Below, in pieces: positions 46,542-56,247 of a stretch of 64,000 bases of DNA. Position numbers and translations under genes: made by a program. This stretch comes from JAICSD01 sp963836665. Lineage in GTDB: Bacteria; Acidobacteriota; Vicinamibacteria; Vicinamibacterales; 2-12-FULL-66-21. The notes under the pieces were generated by a model. It worked only from the letters and a program-made list of their open reading frames with translations. It made no database searches and was not told the origin of the DNA. Where the stretch lies: positions 3,286,001 through 3,350,000 of the forward strand of contig CAWIKL010000001.1 in the NCBI GenBank assembly GCA_963836665.1, in the 5' to 3' direction. Position 1 is the stretch's first letter. The number at the start of each line of letters is the position of its first letter.

Positions 46542-48896
46542 TCAGCGTACGACGACGGACGCCGTCGCGCGGCGGCCGTCGGCATCCTTCACGTCGATGC
46601 GGTGCGTGCCGACGGCGAGCGGCCAGGACAACGGTCGATCTGAGGACGAGGATCCGACCGGCGCACCGTCTACGGACCACTGCACCGTCGTCGGCCGCGC
46701 AGTGACAGCGCGCAGGGGCAGCGACTGAAACTCGCGCCGCAGCGTGGGGTCGATGCTATAGGTCGCCCCTTCGGGGGGGTTGGCGATCAACAAGGCAACC
46801 CCCGGCGCGGGAGAGGCGCGAGGTGCGCGGCGCTCAAGAGCGTGAGGTGATAGGGGTGCGCCAGCGACCGAAGCCGACGCGTTGGCCGTCGCGGCCCACG
46901 CGCGGTACTCGGCTGGATAGACGGTCAACAGCCCCTCGTCGCTCTGGTGGTGCCACGAGCACGGGGGAGCCTCGGCGCCCGATGGCAGCCACTCCATCGT
47001 GCGGTTGGGACACCACGCAGAGGCCGGCTCTCCTGAGAGCGCGCAGATGGCGACCTGGTGCAGGTCGGCCGTCGGCTGTAGCAGCGCCGGCGTGGCGGCG
47101 TCTTCCATGCCGGCGCGCGCCTGCGCCGCCAGCATTACGGCGTGAAAGATTGGTCCGGCGCCCGTCACGCCGGACGAGCCGCGCAGCGGCGTCCGATCGA
47201 AGTTACCGACCCACACGCCAACGGTCACCTCGCGCGTGTAACCCACCGTCCAATTGTCGTGATAGGCCTGCGACGTTCCCGTCTTCACGGCCACCGGGAA
47301 GGGGAACTCGAGATCGCTGCCGCGCCCGAAGATATAGGCGCGCGCCGCGGCGTCGCTGAGAATGTCAGTGACCCAGAATGCCGTGCGCTCGGAGACGAGC
47401 CGGAGCTCCTTGGGTGTAGCCCCGGCAGGTGGAATCACGAGTGCCGGCTCGCGCCACACGCCGCCGCGCGCAAACATCGAGTAGGCGGCGACGAGCTCGT
47501 CGAGACGGACTTCGGCGTCGCCGAGTGTCAGGCCAAGGCCGTAGTAGGCGGGGGTGCGGGTGAAGCTGGTCAGCCCTGCGCGCGTCAGGAACCGCAAGAG
47601 CGACGGCACGCCGACGTCTGCAGCCAGCGCCACCGCCGGGACGTTCTCAGAGCCGCCGAGGGCACGCCGCGCCAGCAGCGGACCGCGATATTGCCCGTCG
47701 TAGTTGCGCGGGCTGTAGACGACGCCCGGTTGCGCCGTCGGAAAATGTGACGGGATGTCGGGCAGCACCGACGCCGGCGTCTGCCCCTGCTCGAAGGCGA
47801 GCGCGTAGGTGAAGGGCTTGAGCGCCGACCCCGGCTGGCGCGCCACGAGGGGGCCATTGATCGCGCCGCCGTGCTCGCCGTCGCCGTAGTCACCCGAACC
47901 TTCCCATGCCAGCCACTCGCCGCGGCGGTTGTCGAGCACGACGACGGCGACGTTGGCGGCGTTGTGCGCTTTCAACGACGGCCGGTTGTGGGCAATGATC
48001 CCTTCGACGTCCTGCTCGAGATCGAGGTCAATCGTCGTCTGCACGCGGCTGCCGGCGGACCCGGCGGCATCGAGTGATGCCTTGACCATCTCGACGACAT
48101 GGGGCGCGTGGAACGGAGCGATGCGCGGCCGCAGCATCAGACGCTCGTCGCGCGCCTCACGATATTGTTCCGGGGTCAGGGAGCCCGCCTCGGCCATGCG
48201 GCGCAGCACCAGCCCCTGGCGGCTGCGCGCCGACGCGGCGCTCTTCCATGGGTTGAACCTCGTCGGACGCTGCGGCAGCGACGCCAGGAACGCCGCCTGC
48301 GCCGGTGTCAACATCGAAGGGTCGACGCCGAAGTAGATTCGGCTGGCACGCCCGGCACCCGATGCCTGGTTGCCATAGGCGGCGAGATTGAGATACAGCG
48401 CGAGAATCTCCCGCTTGCCGTAGCGATGCTCGAGCCGGAGCGCCAGCGCCAACTCGCGCAGCTTGGCGCCAACGCCGCGTTGATGCAGCCCTTCCCTGCG
48501 CTGGACCAGCAGCTTGGCGACCTGCTGCGTGATCGTGGATCCCCCTTCCACGACCTGCCCCTCGACGAGGTCGTGCCGCGCGGCGCGGACGAGCGCGATC
48601 GGATCGACGCCGACGTGGGAATAGAACCGACGATCCTCAGCCGCCAGGGTCGCCGCCGCGAGCACCGGCGGCACATGATCCGCGTCGATCGGCGTGACGC
48701 GCGACCCGCCCGCGTCGAGTGCCTCGTAGAGCAGCCGCCCATGCCGATCCACAACCACGGTCGACGGGGCCCCGGCGCCCCCGAGCAGGTCGACCGGAAT
48801 CGGCGCACAGCGGATCCATGTCGCCGTGACCGCAACGATCGCGGCGGCGGCCACATACCAGCGGCGCACCCTTGGCACCCTTAGCACCCTTGGCAC
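46542..48896 (-). CDS. pbpC: Penicillin-binding protein 1C
   Basis: A bifunctional 784-residue peptidoglycan synthase. A membrane anchor at the N-terminus is followed by a GT51 glycosyltransferase (AAEDRRFYSHVGVDP near residue 90, GGSTITQQVAKLL) and a transpeptidase domain with S357 in RQPGSALKPFTYA and KTGTSQAYHDN near residue 540. A C-terminal domain (from about 690) is the type found in PBP1C. The gene for alpha-2-macroglobulin ends 4 bases upstream, the usual pairing. The first codons carry a repeat: GTG CCA AGG GTG CTA AGG GTG CCA AGG (V-P-R-V-L-R-V-P-R), with several possible GTG starts each behind an AAGG. Confidence 0.93.
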   Translation of the reverse strand: MPRVLRVPRVRRWYVAAAAIVAVTATWIRCAPIPVDLLGGAGAPSTVVVDRHGRLLYEALDAGGSRVTPIDADHVPPVLAAATLAAEDRRFYSHVGVDPIALVRAARHDLVEGQVVEGGSTITQQVAKLLVQRREGLHQRGVGAKLRELALALRLEHRYGKREILALYLNLAAYGNQASGAGRASRIYFGVDPSMLTPAQAAFLASLPQRPTRFNPWKSAASARSRQGLVLRRMAEAGSLTPEQYREARDERLMLRPRIAPFHAPHVVEMVKASLDAAGSAGSRVQTTIDLDLEQDVEGIIAHNRPSLKAHNAANVAVVVLDNRRGEWLAWEGSGDYGDGEHGGAINGPLVARQPGSALKPFTYALAFEQGQTPASVLPDIPSHFPTAQPGVVYSPRNYDGQYRGPLLARRALGGSENVPAVALAADVGVPSLLRFLTRAGLTSFTRTPAYYGLGLTLGDAEVRLDELVAAYSMFARGGVWREPALVIPPAGATPKELRLVSERTAFWVTDILSDAAARAYIFGRGSDLEFPFPVAVKTGTSQAYHDNWTVGYTREVTVGVWVGNFDRTPLRGSSGVTGAGPIFHAVMLAAQARAGMEDAATPALLQPTADLHQVAICALSGEPASAWCPNRTMEWLPSGAEAPPCSWHHQSDEGLLTVYPAEYRAWAATANASASVAGAPLSPHALERRAPRASPAPGVALLIANPPEGATYSIDPTLRREFQSLPLRAVTARPTTVQWSVDGAPVGSSSSDRPLSWPLAVGTHRIDVKDADGRRATASVVVR

Positions 48897-48900
48897 CGGA

Positions 48901-51900
48901 CTACTTCTTCACCTCGACCACCGCCGTCGCCGTGCGGCCGAACACCTCGGGTTCGTACATTTCTTCCGCGTGCGCCGGCGCCGTCCGGAATGTCCCCGAC
49001 GTCGTCGCCCGAACGACATAGGTAAAAGTGTGGCGGCCGGTGCCGAGGCGAGTCGCGAACAGCTCGACGCGATCATCATGGCGCTCGACGTAGTCGAAGC
49101 CGCCGCGCTGCCACCAGCCGAACCAGTCTGCCGACCCCTGCTGCTCATCTTGCGCCTTGGTCAGATTGGCGGCAGACGTCGCGAACCACGATTCAACCGG
49201 CTCGAAGCCGGCCGGCAGGGGATCGGTGACGGCGACGAAGCGCCGCTCTTTGGTCAAGTTCAGCGTCAGCGTGACTGTGATCAAGTCGCCGGCTTTGAAG
49301 CCTGTCGCCGCCGGCCGTGTGCCGGTCTCCACGTAGGGGGCGTAACTGCGCGAGATCTGGATGCCCTGGTCGAGGCCGGTCTGATACAGGCGATCTGCGG
49401 CATAGCGCAGGCGCGCGGTGTAGTAGAGCGTACCGGTCCCCGTGCGTGTGAAGGTCAGTGGCTGCTCGGACCCGGTCGGACCGGCCGTCAGCAGCCTGGC
49501 CATCGGCACTTCCGCGATCTGCGCCTCCGTCGAGCGCCCCTGGAACTGTGCGCTCGCCACCTGCGTGTCGCCGAGCCTCGCGACAGCGGTGAAGTTCGGG
49601 GTCACCGACTCGAACTTACGGTAGTAGGCGACGAGCGACTCCATGGCGATGGCGTTTTCCTGCGTGTTGCCCCAGCGCCCGTTCTTGCGCGCCTGCATCA
49701 GCCACTGCACCATCGGCCGGAACGAATTGTCGCCCGCACTGGCGCCCGTGACGAGCGTGCGCAGCACGATCGCCGTTGTCCGGATGTTCGAGTTCCAGAA
49801 CCACATCAAGTACGGATCATTCAGCTCTTCGACATGCGCGGTCGCGGCCTCGGGCAAGATCGCGTTGTTCATGCGACGGCGCAGGTCGGCCACGCGGACG
49901 CCGCCCGCCTCCCCCTTGGCTACCAGCGCGTCGGTCAGGTAGGCAAGCGCGAAGATCGGCATTCGCTCGCGATAACCGTAGAGGCGCGTCAGGTTGGAAT
50001 CCTGGTTACGGCCGTTCTCGACGAGCACCTTGACGGCGAAGGTCTGCCAGGCGGTGTAGGCCGGCCACCAACTCTCGTTCGTCGGCGGCTTCTGCGCCAG
50101 CTCGGTCTCCAGGTACGCCGCCGCCTTCGTCACCATCGACGCGTCGACGTCGTACTTCATGTCCCTGGCGACTCTGAAGACATGCAGCAGGTACGCGGTC
50201 AGGTAGGGCGACTGGGAGTAGCAGGCGCCTGGCCAATAGGAGAAGCCGCCGTTGTCGCACTGGAAGCGCTCGAGGTCGCGTAGGGTCGCTTGCACGGTCG
50301 GACGGAGCTGGACCGCGTCGATGCCGGGCAGCCTGAATGCGTCGCCGAGATCGGCCGAGAGCAGCATCGCCAGCGCGCGCGAGCCGCGTTGCTCGGCGCA
50401 GCCGTATGGATACTCGACCAGGTAGCGCGCCCCTTCGCTGAGGCCGACGAGCGCGGTCGACGCGAGATCGACGTGCAGTCCGCCGAAGCTCTGCACCACG
50501 TCGGCGGGCAGCTTCAGCTTTTCCTCGGCGGTCGAGGCCGCGTCGGTGGCCTCGCCGGCGGCCGAGACCGTTTCCGGCGAGACGAGGACCTCGACCGGGA
50601 TGGCGTCCTGGAAGGCGTCGGATTCGTTGGCGAGCTTGACCGTCATCTTCACGCGCGCGCGGCCGGCCGTCCGTCCGGCGGCATCGAAACGCAACTCGAC
50701 GGAACCGCCGGCTGGAATGTCGACCGTCTGCGGCTCGCTGCTGGCAAATCGCATGATTTCGGGATCGAGGCTCTCGATGCTGACGGTCGCCGCACCGCCG
50801 GTCTTCAACTGGTTCGTGATCACGGCACCGAACGACGCCTTGTCGCCCACGGCAAGGAAGCGCGGGAAAGCCGGCTTGAGGGTGACCGGCTTGTTGATCC
50901 GGATCTCGCTGTCCGCCGAGCCGAAGCGCGACCCGCTGTCGCCGGCGACCGCCATGATCCGGTAGGTCGTCAGCGACTCCGGCAGTTTCACGTCGACCGA
51001 GGCATGGCCGCGGCCGTCGGTCACGACCGAGCCGAGCCAGAACGCCAGCACGCGGAAGTCCTGCCGCACACCGTCACCGGTCGGCGCGCCGAGACCCCCG
51101 CCACCACCGTCGGTGTCTCCCTTCGGTGTGATGACGCGGCGCGAGATGATTTTCTGCCGGGTGTCCTCGGTCAGCACCTGCAACGCTTTCTTCACGTAGA
51201 CGGAGTCGAGCACGTCCGGCGTGCGATAGGCGGTGAGCGACAGGACGCCGTAGTCCACGGCCCAGAGCGTGACCTCGCTCGTCGCCGCGCGTCCCTGGCG
51301 GTCCTTGACGTCGACAGTGACCGTCGCGGTGTTCGCCGGCCGGTATTCTTCCTTGTTGGCCGCCACCGCGACGGTCAGCCGCTTGCCTGCGTCCTCGACG
51401 CCGAGCTGCACGTAGCCCATGCGGAAGGACGGCTTGCCCGGATCGCCGGGATCGTCTTCTTTTTCCGGATCGCCGAGCGGCTTCGATCGTCCCTTGACCA
51501 GCAGGACCGAGACGAAGACGTTGGGGATGTCGTCCTCGCCGATCGGCACGTCGATCGATTGCTGCGTCGAGGTCAGCGCGAACTGCCGGTGCGTGCGGAT
51601 CCCCTCACGCTCAGTGGTGACCAGGGCCGTCGCCTGCTCCCACGGCGACTCGATCATGATCTTCGCCCGGTCGCCCGGCCGGTAGTTGCTCTTGTCGGCG
51701 ACGAGGTCGATGCGGTTGTGGTCGTAGCGCTGCCAGGCGGTGTAGCCCTCGCCGAGAGCGTAGAACGACGCGCGCGTCACCGTGAAGCGTCCCTGGTCGG
51801 CGGCGGCGCGCGCCTCGAGAACGTAGTAGCCGCCGGCCGGCACCGGCGCACTGAACGGCACGGGCACCGACGCGCTGGTCACGTGCCACTGGCCCGCCGG

Positions 51901-54771
51901 CACTTCCTTGCGCTCGGTTTCCCAGGTGTAGAAGCCGTTCCCTTCGGCACGGCGCACGCTCTCCCACTGAATCTGAGTCAGGCTGACGTCGATCGCCACA
52001 CCCGGAACCGAGGTGCCGTCGAGGCCGACGGCCACGAGCTCGGTCTTGATGCCGTCCTTCTGATCGTTGAAGAGGCCGAAGCGGCGCACGCCGATATACC
52101 ACGGCGCGGGATGCACGACGAAGCTCTTGCGATTGGCGATGTGCTGCCGCGAGACGTCTTCGACGTCCCCTTCGAGCGTGTAGGTGTAAGGAATGCCGGC
52201 TGCCGTCTCGGTCTTGAGTGTCAACGCCAGCTGCCCGTTGGCAGCCAGCTGCGCGTCGGCCGACCCCACCTCAGGCTTGGCCGCCTGGTCGCGGTCCTGC
52301 CAGCCAACGAAGGTCCACCGCTCCTCGGGAAACTTGCTGGTGATGGCGTCCGGCGCGTCCAACAAGGGCGTGCGCGTCAGCGTCCAGTGTGTCGGCCGCT
52401 TGTTCATCGGCGCACCGAACAGGTAGCGCGCGTTGACCACTCCCTTCAGTGGATCGCCCGCAATCGCCGTGTCCCCCGTCAGCGTCACGTCGACGCGGAA
52501 ATCGGGCCGGCGATAGGCGGCGACGAGGAACGAGCCGAACACCATCTTCTTGCGGCCGCGCCAGTCGTCGTTGCCCTCGTCTTCCTGCCCCCGCGGCCGC
52601 TCCTTCGGCTTCTCGCTCTCGAGGACGGCGCGCACGGAATAGTTGCCGAGCGAGCCCTGCGCCGGCACGGTGAACGACCATTCCGCTGTGCTCCACGCGT
52701 TGACCTTGACGACGCGATCGTCGACGACCTTGTCGCGGGCATCCGTGACGCTGATCGCGACCTCGGTCCCCGCGGGCAGCAACTTGATGCCGTCGGGGGT
52801 GTTGCTACGCAGCAGCGCCTTGACGTGCACCTCCTCGCCGAGCTTGTAGACGCCGCGGTCGGTGAAGACGGTACCGCGCAGCAGCGGCTCGGCTTCGTCG
52901 AGGTCGAGTTCCATGCCGTAGTCCCACGGCAGCACGCCTTCGTTCCAGTCGCTGCCGACGTAGGCGACGTCGCCGTCCTTATCAGCCATGACGATGAAGG
53001 CGAAGGTCTCCCAGTTGTGCGGATCGCGCAGCCGCGACTGCGGCGCGATCACGATACCGTCGTTGCCAGTCGTGCCCGACCACGACGGGCGGCCGTCGGG
53101 CCGGACGATCGTCACCTTCGCGCCCGCAACCGGCGCGGCGTTGTCGAGCCGCGTCACGAAGACGAGCGTGTTCTGCGGACTGTCTTTGACGGTGACCCCG
53201 AGATTGGTGACCTGGACAATGGTCGAGTGTGTGATGGGATCTCCGGCGTGATTGTGCCCGGCTTTCGCGTGGGCAACGGGATCTCCTTCCTCGACCGCGG
53301 CCCAGACGATCCCGGTGCCGTTTGGCTTGAGCACGCCGGCCAGATCGAGCCCGTGCGAATTGGTCTTGTCGATCGCACCGCCGAGCCGGCGCGCGAGCGA
53401 CGGGGTGTCCGGCGTGTGGTCGAAGCCGGGCTGCAGTGAGACAATCGTCGGCATCAGCTGCGACGGATCGATCGCCGTCGCCCACTGCTTCACGCCCTGG
53501 AAGTTGCGCGCGTAGAACGGCAGCGTCGCGCCTCCTCCTTTCTCCCATACTCCGTGCCCGTCGCCAAAGCTGGTAAAGGCGAACTGGTGCCAGTTCTCGA
53601 CCGTGGCTCCCCACGTGTAGCCGAGCGTCTGGCCGTCACCGGCGGCGAGCGACGCCGGCAGTGACGCAAACCACGTGGTCGCCGGCGGATGCTCGAGGCC
53701 GGCGTCGGCCAGCGTGAGCGTGTCGGATTCATCCTCTTCCCACGATTCGCGCGGGCGCGGCGCGGCTTTGGCGATCGCCCGCTCCCGCTGCGGCGCGGTG
53801 ATGTCGATGGCGCGCACGGCGCCGGCAAACGCCTTCGCGTTTACCGACACCGTGAACGTAATCGGGTTGCGGTTGTCCGGGTCGCAGGCCGTCTCGCAGT
53901 GGAACCCGGTCGCGAAGAACGCATGCTCGACCTGCACGGTGTAGGTCTCCGGCCGGTTCGAGACGGCCGGGCCGGCGAGCGACGGCACACGACCGTCGGT
54001 GTCCACTCTCACCCAGCTCTCCGGCGGTACCGGCGTCGTTAGTCTCAGCACGACCAAGTCGGGAGTCGAGGGAAAACGCTTCTTGTCCCAGTCTTTCGCG
54101 ATCTCGAGCCCGACGGGACCGGTCGCCGCCGCGGCGGCGCTGACGCGGCGCACCTTGTCGGCAAACGCCTGAGGCGCGGAGGCGTCAATGGCGCGCAGGC
54201 GGCCCAGGATGGCCTGGGCCAGCACTGGCGGCGAAAACGGATGGCTCTCGAACGAGCCGCGCAGGTGGGCGACCACGTCTTCCGCCTTGACCGGCTGGCT
54301 GAAGTGCATGAGCACGATCGGCGCGGCGTCGAAACGGTTGTCTGGGCGGTACCAGTTCGTTTGCAGCAGCTTCGCCGTCGCCGTGGTGAAACCGAACGTG
54401 TAGGGCTCCGGCAGCTTGCGCCCGCTCGCCGCGGTCGCACCGGCCGCGATGGTCACGCCGTAGGTCGTCGCCTTCGGGAATGCCCTGGTCGGCGTGAAGA
54501 TCAGGATCGTCGTCCCGGACCAGCGGAAGGTGCCAGTGACCGACGGCGAGATCGAAAAATAGGCCGGGCGCAGCCGCGATGACACCTGCGCGAGCGCCAC
54601 CATCGGCTCGGAGAAGACGACGCGGATTTCGTTGTCCTGCTCCGGCTGCAGGTCGCCGGACGGCCCGGCGCTGACGACGCGGAGAGCGCGCGGTGGCGCG
54701 GGCTGCGCTGCGGCCGGCGCACAGATCGAGAACAAGACACAGAGTGCGACGCAGGCGATCTGTCGTGTCAT
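48901..54771 (-). CDS. Bacterial alpha-2-macroglobulin (YfhM-like), thioester type
   Basis: A 1,956-residue secreted protease trap. A signal peptide (TRQIACVALCVLFSICAPAAA) is not followed by a lipobox, unlike E. coli YfhM. An Ig-like Big_5-type segment (DLQPEQDNEIRVVFSEPM) comes first. An MG2-type domain is near residue 630 (VFTDRGVYKLGEEVHVKALL) and the A2M domain near 1240 (VLAFWLGSVVTDGRGHA). The thioester motif is C1458-A-E-Q1461 in EYPYGCAEQRGSRALAM, so covalent trapping is possible. The C-terminus has an Ig-like TDPLPAGFEPVESWF region. It and pbpC form the conserved pair thought to guard peptidoglycan gaps against proteases. Confidence 0.93.
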   Translation of the reverse strand: MTRQIACVALCVLFSICAPAAAQPAPPRALRVVSAGPSGDLQPEQDNEIRVVFSEPMVALAQVSSRLRPAYFSISPSVTGTFRWSGTTILIFTPTRAFPKATTYGVTIAAGATAASGRKLPEPYTFGFTTATAKLLQTNWYRPDNRFDAAPIVLMHFSQPVKAEDVVAHLRGSFESHPFSPPVLAQAILGRLRAIDASAPQAFADKVRRVSAAAAATGPVGLEIAKDWDKKRFPSTPDLVVLRLTTPVPPESWVRVDTDGRVPSLAGPAVSNRPETYTVQVEHAFFATGFHCETACDPDNRNPITFTVSVNAKAFAGAVRAIDITAPQRERAIAKAAPRPRESWEEDESDTLTLADAGLEHPPATTWFASLPASLAAGDGQTLGYTWGATVENWHQFAFTSFGDGHGVWEKGGGATLPFYARNFQGVKQWATAIDPSQLMPTIVSLQPGFDHTPDTPSLARRLGGAIDKTNSHGLDLAGVLKPNGTGIVWAAVEEGDPVAHAKAGHNHAGDPITHSTIVQVTNLGVTVKDSPQNTLVFVTRLDNAAPVAGAKVTIVRPDGRPSWSGTTGNDGIVIAPQSRLRDPHNWETFAFIVMADKDGDVAYVGSDWNEGVLPWDYGMELDLDEAEPLLRGTVFTDRGVYKLGEEVHVKALLRSNTPDGIKLLPAGTEVAISVTDARDKVVDDRVVKVNAWSTAEWSFTVPAQGSLGNYSVRAVLESEKPKERPRGQEDEGNDDWRGRKKMVFGSFLVAAYRRPDFRVDVTLTGDTAIAGDPLKGVVNARYLFGAPMNKRPTHWTLTRTPLLDAPDAITSKFPEERWTFVGWQDRDQAAKPEVGSADAQLAANGQLALTLKTETAAGIPYTYTLEGDVEDVSRQHIANRKSFVVHPAPWYIGVRRFGLFNDQKDGIKTELVAVGLDGTSVPGVAIDVSLTQIQWESVRRAEGNGFYTWETERKEVPAGQWHVTSASVPVPFSAPVPAGGYYVLEARAAADQGRFTVTRASFYALGEGYTAWQRYDHNRIDLVADKSNYRPGDRAKIMIESPWEQATALVTTEREGIRTHRQFALTSTQQSIDVPIGEDDIPNVFVSVLLVKGRSKPLGDPEKEDDPGDPGKPSFRMGYVQLGVEDAGKRLTVAVAANKEEYRPANTATVTVDVKDRQGRAATSEVTLWAVDYGVLSLTAYRTPDVLDSVYVKKALQVLTEDTRQKIISRRVITPKGDTDGGGGGLGAPTGDGVRQDFRVLAFWLGSVVTDGRGHASVDVKLPESLTTYRIMAVAGDSGSRFGSADSEIRINKPVTLKPAFPRFLAVGDKASFGAVITNQLKTGGAATVSIESLDPEIMRFASSEPQTVDIPAGGSVELRFDAAGRTAGRARVKMTVKLANESDAFQDAIPVEVLVSPETVSAAGEATDAASTAEEKLKLPADVVQSFGGLHVDLASTALVGLSEGARYLVEYPYGCAEQRGSRALAMLLSADLGDAFRLPGIDAVQLRPTVQATLRDLERFQCDNGGFSYWPGACYSQSPYLTAYLLHVFRVARDMKYDVDASMVTKAAAYLETELAQKPPTNESWWPAYTAWQTFAVKVLVENGRNQDSNLTRLYGYRERMPIFALAYLTDALVAKGEAGGVRVADLRRRMNNAILPEAATAHVEELNDPYLMWFWNSNIRTTAIVLRTLVTGASAGDNSFRPMVQWLMQARKNGRWGNTQENAIAMESLVAYYRKFESVTPNFTAVARLGDTQVASAQFQGRSTEAQIAEVPMARLLTAGPTGSEQPLTFTRTGTGTLYYTARLRYAADRLYQTGLDQGIQISRSYAPYVETGTRPAATGFKAGDLITVTLTLNLTKERRFVAVTDPLPAGFEPVESWFATSAANLTKAQDEQQGSADWFGWWQRGGFDYVERHDDRVELFATRLGTGRHTFTYVVRATTSGTFRTAPAHAEEMYEPEVFGRTATAVVEVKK

Positions 54772-54834
54772 AGATGTCTCAGCGGATGGCGGGAATGATA
54801 CCTAACCCTGCTCCGTTGGACACCAGGCGACGCG

Positions 54835-55284
54835 CTACGGCACGGAGGCTTTTTTCGGCCACCACCAGCGCCGGGCCGCCGGACGCTCGACGGACGTCAC
54901 GGGCGCCGCGGGACCAGGGCTCCCCGTGCCGCCGCGGCGATCGACGCCGCCGGGGATGAGCGTGCGGTCGTCGCCCGCCGCCAGTTCGTGTCCGATCAAC
55001 TCGGCCTGGGCGCGGAGCTTCGGCAGTGCCCGCCGGTCGCCGATCGGGTACAGGCGGCAGAAATCGTCGACGAGTTCCGCCGGGTCCAGGCCAACGACCC
55101 TGGCGTAGTCACGGATGAAGGCCCGGGCAAACAACCCACCCGGCCACTTGGAGAAGTCGTTGGTCTCGAGCCCGATCCAGAGCTCGACACTGACATTCGT
55201 ACGGCTGGCCAGCGTTTCCAGCGAGATACCGCGGCGTTCACGTTCGCGCCGCAGCCGGGGACCAAAGGTGTCTCGTTCGGACAT
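54835..55284 (-). CDS. RodZ-like HTH domain protein (helix-turn-helix only)
   Basis: A 149-residue protein with an XRE-type HTH at residues 5-70: FGPRLRRERERRGISLETLASRTNVSVELWIGLE is the family start (shortened here), then GGLFARAFIRDYARVVGLDP, the signature of the RodZ N-terminal domain. RodZ normally has a membrane helix and a periplasmic domain; here the rest is a Pro/Arg-rich tail and ends in PAARRWWWPKKASVP, with no membrane segment. It starts at ATG 55284; upstream residues are shadows. It is 63 bases upstream of the A2M gene on the same strand and could regulate the A2M-PBP1C unit (inference). Confidence 0.78.
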   Translation of the reverse strand: MSERDTFGPRLRRERERRGISLETLASRTNVSVELWIGLETNDFSKWPGGLFARAFIRDYARVVGLDPAELVDDFCRLYPIGDRRALPKLRAQAELIGHELAAGDDRTLIPGGVDRRGGTGSPGPAAPVTSVERPAARRWWWPKKASVP

Positions 55285-55410
55285 GGCGACTACTGGTACT
55301 CCGCAATTTCCGCGCCGTAAATTCCGCCAATGATTTCCGTCTTCTCGTGCGGCCTGTGCCCGCTGGCGGCGACGTTCCTGTAATCGAATTACGATGATGA
55401 GACAGGAGCG

Positions 55411-56247
55411 ATGATCTGGTGCCTCGATTTCCACGCGCCCTATCGTTGCCGGCACGCCGGGGCGTGCTGCCGGGCAGGATGGACGATTCCCTTCGACGAC
55501 GGAACCATCGCGGCGCGCGACACGCACGGCGCGTGCACGTTCCTGGACGGACGCGCGCGTCAGTGTTCCATTCACCGCCAGCACGGGATCATGGCGCTGC
55601 CGGTCACCTGCCGCATGTTTCCCCGCATCGTGCTCCACGACGCGCGGGGTACCTTCGTCTCGTTGTCACACTTTTGTCCGACCGCCGCCACACTGCTCTT
55701 CGACGGCGCCGGTGAAGCGACGATCGTCGAGGCGCCACAGGCGCTCGCCCACGTCGGCGAACTCGACGGACTCGACGCGCGGGGCGAGTGGCCGCCGTTG
55801 CTCCGCGCGCGCGTCTTGATGGATGCCGACAGCTACAGCGCGTGGGAACGCCACGCCGTGTCACTGCTCACGCGCGATACTTTAGCGCCACGCGACACGC
55901 TCACGGAACTGCACGATGTAACAGCGCGCATTGCGACCTGGGTACCGGGTAGCGGCCGACTGCAGGATGTCGTGCATGCGTCATTCGCCGCACATACCGT
56001 TCCGCCGCGTGGCGGCGAGGTGACCGCCACCACCGACACCGCCGTCAAGCGTTGGCTCGCCGCGCGGTTGTTCGGCACGTGGCACGCCTACCAGGGCGAC
56101 GGCCTCGCGGCCACGATCGCTTACCTGCGGGCGTGTCTCCAGATCTTCGACGCGGAGGTCGCCGCGGACGGCAGCGCCCTCGAAGCAATCCGGCGCAGCG
56201 ATCTGCGCGTGCTTCACGCCGCCGACGGCCTGAGCTTGAAGCGCTGA
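55411..56247 (+). CDS. YkgJ-type Zn/Fe-chelating Cys-cluster protein
   Basis: A 278-residue protein with an N-terminal Cys cluster: C4, then YRCRHAGACCRAGW with C13, C19 and C20, then CSIHRQHG, LPVTCRMFPR and LSHFCPTA. This is the YkgJ pattern of cysteines expected to bind a zinc ion or an iron-sulfur cluster. The C-terminal 180 residues are not family-typical and show no recognised domain. The biochemical role is unknown. Its 3' end overlaps the convergent AMP-ligase gene by 34 bases. Confidence 0.8.
   Translation: MIWCLDFHAPYRCRHAGACCRAGWTIPFDDGTIAARDTHGACTFLDGRARQCSIHRQHGIMALPVTCRMFPRIVLHDARGTFVSLSHFCPTAATLLFDGAGEATIVEAPQALAHVGELDGLDARGEWPPLLRARVLMDADSYSAWERHAVSLLTRDTLAPRDTLTELHDVTARIATWVPGSGRLQDVVHASFAAHTVPPRGGEVTATTDTAVKRWLAARLFGTWHAYQGDGLAATIAYLRACLQIFDAEVAADGSALEAIRRSDLRVLHAADGLSLKR

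Noticed and set aside
50290..53439. Open frame of 1,049 codons on the plus strand, antisense to the alpha-2-macroglobulin gene
   Set aside because: Composition is Arg/His/Asp-rich with no domain and no hydrophobic signal. It is the usual antisense shadow of a high-G+C gene; the opposite strand carries a clear A2M with signal peptide and thioester.
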